DNA of 64,000 nucleotides from assembly GCA_035559595.1 (NCBI GenBank), contig DATMBF010000034.1, forward strand, positions 1-64,000. Direction: 5' to 3'. The stretch comes from DATMBF01 sp035559595. Its GTDB lineage: Bacteria; Bacteroidota; Ignavibacteria; UBA10030. The notes below the pieces were generated by a model that was given only the letters and a program-made list of their open reading frames with translations, searched no databases and was not told the origin of the DNA. Both the position numbers and the translations under genes were made by a program. Of this stretch, positions 23,773 through 31,319 are shown piece by piece. How positions within the stretch are numbered: the first letter of the stretch is position 1; every line of letters starts with the position of its first letter.

Positions 23773-24420
23773 TCACTTGGTTTTGAATCGAAACGGGATC
23801 GTTACCCACACGCTCACCGGCTCGCCCCGGAATCGCGCCGGCGAAAAGACCCACTGTTTTGCTGCCTCCATAACAGGCTCACTGAACGGTTCATAATCAC
23901 TTTTGATCACCCGCACCTCCTTGACTCGACCATCTTTCCCAACCCAGGCCTTCGCCAAAACACTTCCTTCGACGGGTCTCCGCACCGGCGGGTAGCTCGG
24001 CCTTACCTCCGTTATCGGTGTGGCAATTTCATCGAACGGGACGAAGTCTGGCGGCGGACCATCATCGACAAAGATGAAGTAATACCCCTCTCCTTTCAGG
24101 CCCCCCGGAACGTCGGCTTTGTAGTTCCAGCGGATCTCTTTGCCAGGACCCGGGATTTGAACAACGCCGATATCGCCGTTGACCGTTTGCGGAATCATTC
24201 GGAAAGCACCGTTCCGTTCATTCAACAGTTCCACATACACCTGATAAACCTTATTTTGCGCACCCACAAGATCGTAGGTGATGATCACCCAATCCCCTTC
24301 GACGCGCCAATCTTGGTTCGTTATCATTCCGGCCGGCAGAATCTTGCCTTGCGAACATACCTTGGCCCCACCACAAACAAGCATCATGATCACGAGGAGC
24401 AACCGCCGCTCCATGACCAT
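23773..24420 (-). CDS. exported beta-domain protein fused to a TonB C-terminal domain
   Basis: 215 residues, first gene of the envelope series, with AAGGAGGAG seven bases before the ATG at 24420. The signal peptide (LLLVIMMLVCGGAKVCSQ) is followed by the same domain as 23155 (DWRVEGDWVIITYDLVG, TVNGDIGVVQIPGPGK, IRWNYKADVPGG). Instead of the membrane helix and Gly tail it carries a TonB C-terminal domain (about 135-213): RPSYPPVRRPVEGSVLAKAWVG, GRVKEVRVIKSD, MEAAKQWVFSPA. Without an N-terminal TonB anchor it is unlikely to energise receptors, so the domain probably serves as a protein-binding or peptidoglycan-proximal module. The pair looks like a duplication with exchange of the C-terminal half. 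Confidence 0.82.
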   Translation of the reverse strand: MVMERRLLLVIMMLVCGGAKVCSQGKILPAGMITNQDWRVEGDWVIITYDLVGAQNKVYQVYVELLNERNGAFRMIPQTVNGDIGVVQIPGPGKEIRWNYKADVPGGLKGEGYYFIFVDDGPPPDFVPFDEIATPITEVRPSYPPVRRPVEGSVLAKAWVGKDGRVKEVRVIKSDYEPFSEPVMEAAKQWVFSPARFRGEPVSVWVTIPFRFKTK

Positions 24421-24518
24421 TAATATCTCCTCCTTAATGCGACGGTAACGGTATTCCGATGTGTTAACGTCTCGTCATTGTAGCGTACACGTGCGAGAAA
24501 CCCGCTCCATCCTCATCG

Positions 24519-27500
24519 TCACTTCATCAAAAGCATCTTGTTGACACGAACAACCCTGTCGCCGGCAATGAATCGCGAGAAATACACCCCACTGGCTACA
24601 GGCTCACCACGTCCGCTCCTCCCATTCCACACGACCGTGTACGTCCCCGGCCGGTAAGTCTCCTCAGCAAGAACTGCGACCACCTGACCAAGAATATTAA
24701 TCACCTCAAGCCGCACGTTCGACTCAGTCGGAACTCTAAACGTGATCGACGTCGAAGGATTAAACGGATTCGGGAAATTCTGCTCCAGGGCGAATTCCGA
24801 AGGAATCAGCTTTGACACCTCCTGCCGGACATACTCGCCCGTCCCCACAATCAACCGGAACGGCATCTTCTCACTGACCGCCGTGAAGGAATATTCCGAT
24901 ATCTTCCTGAGATCGATCGGCTCGGAGTTATACAAATTGACCAGCATGACTTCATATTCCGCCGGTATCTCATCGATACCCGTAAACTGCAGCTTTGATT
25001 TCGATCCCCGCTCGTTGCGTGCCTCAAAGTTCCAGACCTGACCGTCCCCTATGGTAGGCCTCACATCGGAACTAAAGCGCGGGAATTTCTCATCCCACTC
25101 CGTTCGCACAAAATAAAGATAGCCGAGATCCCCAAACAGCGGCGGCTTTCGCATGTCATAGTCATCCAGACCTTCCGATGCCTGCTCTGCGACACCAATG
25201 AAGTTCCCCTCGTCGATGTTCTCCATGCCTTCGAGTTTCATAGAAACTTTCCACTGCAACGGCAGTGGATCCGGCTCCTGAACGCTTGCCGTAAATGGAT
25301 AGGGAATCTTCAACGAAGTTAAGGTCGTACTGCTATTGAAGAAGTAATAGCCGATATAGGGCTGAAGCGTCGTGCTTGCAGCCCAGCTTCCCGACCAGCC
25401 CCAGAGATTCGTGTTGGAGGCCAATCCATTGGCCGACAAGACTCTCGACCATGTGACTGCCCGATCAAAGGGATTGGTAATTAAGTTCCAGGCATTCGGC
25501 GTGACGCTTATGGAATACGTTCCATCAGAGGTCAGTTGCGGCATCGGATACGAGCCGGAATTCACCGAGAGAGTGGTCTTCTTGAGAATCCAATACCCCT
25601 TTCCTACCTGCATCGTATTGCTGGCGTTCTGTTCAACCAAAAAGTTTGTCGAGGCACCGTTGTCCGCATAAATACGGTAGTCAGTTCCCTGCGCGCCGGA
25701 GACGAAATTGCTGAAGGGGAGCTGACTTGTCCCCACCATCCCGAACAGACGATAGTTTGTCTGTGAAGGGGACGACGGGAAGGAATGTACGGTTGTCGGG
25801 GTAGAGACCGTATAGCTTCCCGTTGTTGTAAATGTTCGAGAAGCGGAGTACGACCCCGTGCCGAAACTATTCACTCCAGCCACGCGCCAGTAGTATGTGG
25901 TGTTGTAGGCAAGAGTTGAAATGAGAATTGAAGTACTCGCAATTGGCGTATCGAGGACTGTCGGAACAAACCCGCTTGTCGTCGCAAGCTGGAAACGGTA
26001 CGATGTGGCACCGCTTGAAGCAGTCCAGCTAAACGTTATCGATGTCGATTGACCCGTTGCGCCGTTGGCCGGTGAGGAAAGCGTCGGGGCGGAGGGAACG
26101 GTTCCTGTCGTGAAACCAAACGTGGATGAATATGGGCCATACCCCTCAGAGTTGCCCGCTCGAACCCTCCAATAATAGGTTGTCCCTCCAGAGAGGCCAC
26201 TGACTTGGGTGGACGTTGTCGATACGTTAGGACTATCGACGACGAGCGTCGAAAACACAGAACTTGTTGAAAGCTGGAAGTGGTACTTCGAGGCGCCCGA
26301 GACAGAACCCCATGAAAAGCTGACGGTTGTCGATTGCCCCGTCGCGCCGTTTGCAGGAGAGGAAAGAGTCGGCGCAGTGCCGGGTGCCGTTACTGTCGTA
26401 TTGCGAAGGACGGACACTGTGGCACTCGTGCCATTCGTTACGATGGCATCCAATCTCCCATCTCCATCAACATCGCTCAGTGAGGAATACGCCGGCCCGG
26501 TTCCCGTGCCGAACGTCACTTGCGTTGAAAGAGAGATAGAGCCGCTGGTGCTGTTATTCTTATAAAGAGAGAATGTGTTTGAATTCACATTTGCCACGAT
26601 GATATCGATCTTCCCATCCCCATCAACATCCCCCAGAGAAATTCCGAGGGGGTTGGTTCCGGCGGGAAAATCAACTTTGGTTGCAAAGGATGATGTTGTG
26701 ATGGAGCCTGAGGTTGACGTGTTGCGAAGAACTGAAATGACGGCGCTTCCGGTGTTGGAGACAACGATATCGAGTTTCGAATCTCCATCGACATCGCCGG
26801 CCACAAGATGGGCAGGATTTGCTGCGGCTGGGAACGTTACCGGGGCAGCAAGGGAGCTCGTCGTTATTGATCCCGTCGTACTCGTGTTACGATAGACAGA
26901 GATCGTTCCAGCCGCATTGTTCGACACTGCGACGTCGGATTTCCCATCCCCATCGAAATCGGCCACAACCGCAGAATGGGGGGTTGCCCCAGTGGGGAAA
27001 TGCACTGCGGGGGCAAACGAGATAGATCCAACGGTGCTCAGGTTCCGGTACACGGAAACCGTATCACTCGCAGAACTCGGCACGACAAGTTCTGGCTTCC
27101 CATCCCCATCAATGTCCCCAATGGCCACGCTCAGGGGCGAGTTGCGTGTCGCCACGGTACCGGCATTCGAGAAGCTTATCGAGCCACTCGTACTCGTATT
27201 TCGGAAGAGCGTAACCGTAAAACTTCCTTGGTTTGCAACAGCTATATCTAGCTTACCGTCACCGTCCAAATCAGCCACAGAGATTTCCCTTGGTGAATCA
27301 CCTGTGCTCAGGGACCCTGCCGATGTCAGAGATCCTGCTGTTATGCTACCTGCGCTGCTCGTGTTTCGAAAGAGTGAAATCGCGAAGCTGGCGGTATTCA
27401 CCGCAGCGATATCGGCTTTGCCGTCGGCGTCGAAATCTGCGCTCGCAAGACCGTTCGGAGCTGACCCAGCCGTAAAGTCGACTTTCGTCGCAAAGGCCGA

Positions 27501-29723
27501 TGTCGAAATTGTACCACCTGCAAACGTCACGACAAATGGTAAACGCGAATATGTTGTCAATCCACCGACAGTGACTGAGACCGGCGCGTACGTTGCTCCT
27601 GTTGGCACTGTTACGGTTAGCGACGTAGCAGACGCTGAAGTCACCGTTGCGCGCACGGCACCGAAATAGACGATGTTGCTTGAAGGCGTTGCGCTAAAGT
27701 TCGTGCCGCTGATGGTGACAGACGTTCCCACTGCACCCGACGTTGGTGTCAATGAGGTAATACTAGGTGCGCCAGATGGAGTGGAAGGTGTCGAACGCAG
27801 GATGTTGCCATGATCACCGACAACGGTAAACCCTCCTCCCGAATGGGGAGCAAGAGCATAGAGGACGTTTCCGGTATTGGATCGCTCAGTGGCCCAGGTG
27901 GTCCCACCATTGGTTGTTCTCACCACAGTTCCGTTGTCACCCACGGCAATGCCGTTGTTTGCATCATAGAAGGCTACTTTAGTCAAAAAGTCTGTCGTTG
28001 GATTCGTTATTGCGGTCCAGGTTGAACCTCCATTTGTCGTCCTCAAAATATCAACACCAACCGCGATCGCATTCGTGCTGCTAAAGGCATACACTCCCCA
28101 AATATCGTTTGTCGTTCCGCTTGTTTGAGCGGTCCAGGTGCTTCCTCCGTTCGTTGTCCGGAGAATTACGCCGGCGTTGCCCGTAACCGTTCCCGTATTC
28201 GCATCCACGAACGAGATACCATAAAGGTTAGTACTCGTGCCACTGACCTGGCTCGACCACGTCGTTCCGCCATTCGTTGTCCGCAGAATCAAGCCCGTTT
28301 GCCCGATCACTGTTCCAGTATTGGTGTCGATGAACTGTACGCCGCGGAGGTTTGTGCTCGTTCCGCTGGATTGTGCGGCCCAAGACGTACCGCCATTTGT
28401 CGAGCGAATGATGGTCCCGGCGTTTCCGACAGCTGTTATCACTGTAGAGCTGATGGCATGAATTCCCCACAAATCATTTGTCGTGCCGGTCGACAGTGTT
28501 GTCCATGATGACCCACTGTTGGTGGTTTTCAGAATTGTTCCGTTGCCGCCCGCTGCAAACCCGGTCGTGTTGTCGCTAAAAGAAACGCTTCGGAGATACC
28601 ACGTATTTCCTGAAAGCCTGTTTGTCCATGTGCTCCCGTTGCCTGTCAAAAGAAGCGTTCCCGCATCTCCCACTGCTATGCCGCTTGTTGAACTCACAAA
28701 GTTTGTCCCTATCAATGCTTCCTGCGTGCCGCTTGAGAGAGATGTCCAGCTACTCCCCCCGTTGGTAGTCTTCAGAATGATACCGAACCAACCAACAGCA
28801 TAACCCGTCAGGACATCGCTGAAATGAACGCCTCGAAGATTTGTCGTAACCCCACTCGTCTGGGTGGCCCATGTTGTCCCGCCATCAGTTGTCTTAATGA
28901 TCACACCTGTATCCCCCACGGCGTATGCCACCGTGGATGTGACAAAATGGACATTCCATAGCCCCCGTGATGTGGGACTTGATTGAACCGTCCACGACGC
29001 ACCGCCAGTTGTCGTTTTCAAGATTGTTCCGTTGCGACCGACGGCAAAACCTGCGTTGACATCAACGAAACCAGATCCCAGCAGATCATTTGTTGTTCCA
29101 CTCGTGACTGTTGACCATGTTGACCCGCCATTCGTCGTCCGCACAATCATGCCGCCAGCACCTACAGCTATGGCATTCGTCGTAGACAATACGCGAACAC
29201 CTCGGAGATAGTTTGTTGTCCCACTCGATTGCGAGGTCCAAGTAAGCCCTCCATCGGTCGTCTTGGCGATCGTTCCAAAGCTTCCAACTGCCATTCCAGT
29301 AGATGCGTCCAGGAAATGAAGACCGTAGAAGTCTCTTTGGACATTCCCGACGTAGTGTTGCACTGTCCAGTTCGTCCCGGCATCCGTTGAACGGAGAATC
29401 GTTCCCGCGTATCCCGCTGCAACAATGTTCGTCCCGCTGAGATACTGCGCCGCTTCGAGAACATTCCCTTGTGGGAGCGGATTCTGCCATGCCCAGGTGT
29501 CAGCGGCAATTGATTGATTTACGGAACCCTGAACCGACTTCAAGAATCCGGTTTGAAGCTCGTTTGACCCGAAATTAAATTCGACTCGGTCAGGCCGGGA
29601 ATCTCGAAGAATGGCATGATTTTGAGGGATTACTGCTTGGGGCAGGAGAAACGAAAGAAGGGATGCCAGAAGGTATACGCGCCTCTTCCGGCAGCACACG
29701 GTGGAATCAAGAGTCATGATCAT
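24519..29723 (-). CDS. giant T9SS-secreted multi-repeat protein (YCF48-like, IPT/TIG, FG-GAP, FN3, sorting domain)
   Basis: 1734 residues. After a signal peptide (VYLLASLLSFLLPQAVIPQ) come fourteen YCF48/BNR-like repeats of about 41 residues (units like GTILKTTNGGSTW and FVDANTGTVTGNAG; roughly residues 85-640). An IPT/TIG domain (about 645-735) is followed by seven FG-GAP/VCBS-like repeats of about 51 residues with the calcium motif D-x-D-G-D-G-K-x-D (about 740-1110), two fibronectin type III domains (about 1110-1310), a unique region, and a C-terminal T9SS sorting domain with FALEQNFPNPFNPSTSITF and ending in VNKMLLMK. The start is the ATG at 29723 or 29717; GGGAG lies 3-9 bases upstream. 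It is a surface or secreted protein, possibly adhesive; no enzyme motif seen. Confidence 0.9.
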   Translation of the reverse strand: MIMTLDSTVCCRKRRVYLLASLLSFLLPQAVIPQNHAILRDSRPDRVEFNFGSNELQTGFLKSVQGSVNQSIAADTWAWQNPLPQGNVLEAAQYLSGTNIVAAGYAGTILRSTDAGTNWTVQHYVGNVQRDFYGLHFLDASTGMAVGSFGTIAKTTDGGLTWTSQSSGTTNYLRGVRVLSTTNAIAVGAGGMIVRTTNGGSTWSTVTSGTTNDLLGSGFVDVNAGFAVGRNGTILKTTTGGASWTVQSSPTSRGLWNVHFVTSTVAYAVGDTGVIIKTTDGGTTWATQTSGVTTNLRGVHFSDVLTGYAVGWFGIILKTTNGGSSWTSLSSGTQEALIGTNFVSSTSGIAVGDAGTLLLTGNGSTWTNRLSGNTWYLRSVSFSDNTTGFAAGGNGTILKTTNSGSSWTTLSTGTTNDLWGIHAISSTVITAVGNAGTIIRSTNGGTSWAAQSSGTSTNLRGVQFIDTNTGTVIGQTGLILRTTNGGTTWSSQVSGTSTNLYGISFVDANTGTVTGNAGVILRTTNGGSTWTAQTSGTTNDIWGVYAFSSTNAIAVGVDILRTTNGGSTWTAITNPTTDFLTKVAFYDANNGIAVGDNGTVVRTTNGGTTWATERSNTGNVLYALAPHSGGGFTVVGDHGNILRSTPSTPSGAPSITSLTPTSGAVGTSVTISGTNFSATPSSNIVYFGAVRATVTSASATSLTVTVPTGATYAPVSVTVGGLTTYSRLPFVVTFAGGTISTSAFATKVDFTAGSAPNGLASADFDADGKADIAAVNTASFAISLFRNTSSAGSITAGSLTSAGSLSTGDSPREISVADLDGDGKLDIAVANQGSFTVTLFRNTSTSGSISFSNAGTVATRNSPLSVAIGDIDGDGKPELVVPSSASDTVSVYRNLSTVGSISFAPAVHFPTGATPHSAVVADFDGDGKSDVAVSNNAAGTISVYRNTSTTGSITTSSLAAPVTFPAAANPAHLVAGDVDGDSKLDIVVSNTGSAVISVLRNTSTSGSITTSSFATKVDFPAGTNPLGISLGDVDGDGKIDIIVANVNSNTFSLYKNNSTSGSISLSTQVTFGTGTGPAYSSLSDVDGDGRLDAIVTNGTSATVSVLRNTTVTAPGTAPTLSSPANGATGQSTTVSFSWGSVSGASKYHFQLSTSSVFSTLVVDSPNVSTTSTQVSGLSGGTTYYWRVRAGNSEGYGPYSSTFGFTTGTVPSAPTLSSPANGATGQSTSITFSWTASSGATSYRFQLATTSGFVPTVLDTPIASTSILISTLAYNTTYYWRVAGVNSFGTGSYSASRTFTTTGSYTVSTPTTVHSFPSSPSQTNYRLFGMVGTSQLPFSNFVSGAQGTDYRIYADNGASTNFLVEQNASNTMQVGKGYWILKKTTLSVNSGSYPMPQLTSDGTYSISVTPNAWNLITNPFDRAVTWSRVLSANGLASNTNLWGWSGSWAASTTLQPYIGYYFFNSSTTLTSLKIPYPFTASVQEPDPLPLQWKVSMKLEGMENIDEGNFIGVAEQASEGLDDYDMRKPPLFGDLGYLYFVRTEWDEKFPRFSSDVRPTIGDGQVWNFEARNERGSKSKLQFTGIDEIPAEYEVMLVNLYNSEPIDLRKISEYSFTAVSEKMPFRLIVGTGEYVRQEVSKLIPSEFALEQNFPNPFNPSTSITFRVPTESNVRLEVINILGQVVAVLAEETYRPGTYTVVWNGRSGRGEPVASGVYFSRFIAGDRVVRVNKMLLMK
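26395..27515 (-). repeat. seven tandem FG-GAP/VCBS-like repeats within the giant secreted protein
   Basis: Seven diverged copies of about 150 bp each encode a unit beginning near TKVDFTAGSAPNGLASADFDADGK and closing on RNTSTSGSI. Each contains an aspartate-rich loop of the form D-x-D-G-D-G-x-x-D, expected to bind calcium and to form one blade of an integrin-like propeller. Seven blades would close a seven-bladed propeller. Confidence 0.75.
27800..29460 (-). repeat. fourteen tandem YCF48-like (BNR) repeats within the giant secreted protein
   Basis: Fourteen units of about 41 codons. The consensus is xLxGVxFxDxNTGxAVGxxGxILxTTNGGxTWxxQxSGTT. Conserved GG-x-x-W and G-x-I-x-(K/R)-T positions are kept, while the rest has drifted. 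Units 7 and 12 lack one or two residues. Repeated tandem blades of this kind fold as beta-propellers in HCF136/YCF48. Confidence 0.8.
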
Positions 29724-30106
29724 TTGCTCCCTGTTACTCTGTAAGGAATTGGCAGAGCGCCTCCCGAGGCAATCTGTCTAGGCCGGTTATGCTAATACTC
29801 CCGTTTCGGCAATGAAGCTGTAGCGGGTGAGATAAATATGGCGTCTCAGCCGATAAGTTACCCCAATCCATGATGAAAGTCAAGGAATAAGCCAGAACTC
29901 TGGGTTTCCGTGAAGTCGGCAACCAGATTCTTGCTTCATTCCGAAGCTTTGCCTACTTTCATACAGTTCAGTGCTCCAAAAGTTTGTGAGCGAGCGCTCA
30001 TAGCGATTTTTTTGATGTGGTTGGGATCCCGACGGCCACTTCTCAGTAACCGAGCACGCCTCACGATTTCGGGGTTACAGAAACCCTGACACGAAACGCC
30101 TCCCAC
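29724..30106. other. divergent intergenic region between the giant T9SS gene and the plus-strand kinase-like gene
   Basis: 383 bases without a gene. It must hold promoters for both directions, but I see no strong -35/-10 pair. Visible items are a small GC hairpin (GCCTC/GAGGC at 29759-29770) in the leader of the T9SS gene and an exact 14-base interrupted palindrome at 29987-30000. I looked for known riboswitch cores on the minus strand and found none. Confidence 0.5.
29987..30000. promoter_or_regulatory. 14-base inverted repeat, possible operator
   Basis: TGAGCG-AG-CGCTCA, two exact six-base arms with a two-base spacer, about 107 bases upstream of the kinase-like gene. Such symmetric sites are typical of dimeric (for example TetR-type) repressors. 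An ATTTTTTT run at about 30006-30012 follows, so a weak plus-strand terminator is an alternative reading, although the stem would have almost no loop. Confidence 0.25.
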
Positions 30107-30688
30107 ATGCAGGATACTTCATCTCCTTTCTTCCAAAAGGCAAAAAATTTCCTTTCCCGCTACCCTGCCCTAGTCGCAGGTCTCGTTATTTACCTCTATT
30201 TTCTTATCACAACCCTCGATTTCTACGACCACCTCAAAGAAGCGAACCTCGGCATTTTTGATTATATCAAACAATTCGATACCCTTCTATGGATGTGGCT
30301 GCTGGCCTGGGTCATGATCAAGATTCTGAACTACCGAACCCAGGTTCAGGAGCAGGCAAAGGCAAAGTTCGAGCAGGAGCAGCAACTCAAATCCAAGCAG
30401 GTGCAGCTTGCTGCAATACAGGAAGTCGTCAAGAAGCTCCAGCATGATCTGAACAACCCGATTACCATTCTCCTGGCCTACCTGCGACGCGCGGAGCGAT
30501 CGGCGAAGGATTCGCCGGAGACGCTGAAGAACCTCCAGGAGGCGACATCTGCCGCACAGCGAATTTTCAATGCCCTTGCCGAGTTCTCGAAATCACGGAT
30601 CTACGAGCCCGAGCAAACCATTGACGAAACCCGCACGACGTATGAAAACACACGAAGAATGGATGAAGCAGGCTCTCCGCGAGGCTGA
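30107..30688 (+). CDS. membrane protein with histidine-kinase phospho-acceptor (DHp-like) domain but no ATPase
   Basis: 193 residues. Two hydrophobic segments (about 20-40 and 60-78) are joined by a short loop. A Lys/Glu/Gln-rich helix (about 82-105) leads into a segment that matches the H box of histidine kinases (KKLQHDLNNPITILLAYLRRAER, candidate His near 121), followed by a second helix (NLQEATSAAQRIFNALAEFSKS) as in a DHp hairpin. The protein ends there: no N, G1 or G2 ATPase boxes are present, and the frame continues into tadA in another frame. It may accept phosphate from another kinase or serve as a dimerisation partner; or it is a remnant. The 3' end overlaps tadA by 47 bases. No Shine-Dalgarno sequence seen. 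Confidence 0.7.
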   Translation: MQDTSSPFFQKAKNFLSRYPALVAGLVIYLYFLITTLDFYDHLKEANLGIFDYIKQFDTLLWMWLLAWVMIKILNYRTQVQEQAKAKFEQEQQLKSKQVQLAAIQEVVKKLQHDLNNPITILLAYLRRAERSAKDSPETLKNLQEATSAAQRIFNALAEFSKSRIYEPEQTIDETRTTYENTRRMDEAGSPRG

Positions 30689-31118
30689 GCGGGCATTTGA
30701 AGAAGATGAGGTTCCTGTCGGCGCAGTAGTCGTCTATGATGGGAGAATCATTGGACGCGGACATAACCAGATCGAGCGACTGCAGGACCCTACCGCCCAT
30801 GCCGAAATGATTGCGCTGACCGCAGCCGCAGGAGCGCTTAAATCCCGCCGGCTTGAGAAATGCACGCTCTATGTCACGCTTGAGCCTTGTCCCATGTGCG
30901 CGGGAGCGATTGTGCTTTCGAGAATTCCCACACTCGTCTTCGGGTCGTACGACCCCAAAGCGGGCGCTTGCGGTACATTACTGAATATTGTCGAGGATAA
31001 GCGCCTGAACCACAACGTCCATGTTATTCCCGGCGTATGCGATCGCGAGAGTGAAGAGCTGCTCAAGGGATTCTTCGGACGCGTAAGAAGTCTCGGTGCA
31101 AACAAACCAAGGGCCTAA
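30642..31118 (+). CDS. tadA: tRNA(adenine34) deaminase
   Basis: 158 residues from the ATG at 30642 (MKTHEEWMKQALREA), the normal family N-terminus; the frame is open further upstream but that part overlaps the preceding gene and is unlike TadA. The zinc-deaminase signature is complete: His53 and Glu55 in TAHAEM, and Cys83 and Cys86 in LEPCPMCAGA. The C-terminal KRLNHNVHVIPGV and the terminal FFGRVR helix fit. TadA converts A34 to inosine in tRNA-Arg(ACG), the gene for which lies at 7528. It overlaps the preceding gene by 47 bases, so translation may be coupled. Confidence 0.95.
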   Translation: MKTHEEWMKQALREAERAFEEDEVPVGAVVVYDGRIIGRGHNQIERLQDPTAHAEMIALTAAAGALKSRRLEKCTLYVTLEPCPMCAGAIVLSRIPTLVFGSYDPKAGACGTLLNIVEDKRLNHNVHVIPGVCDRESEELLKGFFGRVRSLGANKPRA

Positions 31119-31191
31119 CAGTTTCGACTGTCACAAGAGTCGCTAACAAACCGTTGCAAAAACGGCCTAATTCTCTCGAGTCATTTTTTTC

Positions 31192-31220
31192 TTGCATCTC
31201 GAAAAAGCGTTCTGCATACT
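31192..31220 (+). promoter_or_regulatory. putative sigma70-like promoter for the TonB-dependent receptor
   Basis: TTGCAT followed after exactly 17 bases by CATACT, about 100 bases upstream of the receptor start. The region between tadA and the receptor (198 bases) also contains a small stem CCGTT/AACGG at 31151-31165, too weak to call a terminator. Confidence 0.35.
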
Positions 31221-31319
31221 CTACCGCAGCTTTTTCCGTATGAGCATCCTTCCTACAATTCGAACTTTACCATCTCTGAATTTCTTTTCCCTTACTTACA
31301 ACTCTCAAAGGAGGTCATG

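Noticed and set aside
23773..24420. A true TonB protein energising the receptor at 31320.
   Set aside because: It has a cleavable signal rather than a TonB anchor and lacks a Pro-rich periplasmic span; ExbB/ExbD are not present.
26209..27669. Long plus-strand frames opposite the giant repeat gene.
   Set aside because: They mirror the tandem repeats; no start signal or motif.
29724..29900. Riboswitch in the leader of the giant T9SS gene.
   Set aside because: Only a small GC hairpin; no known conserved core could be matched by eye.
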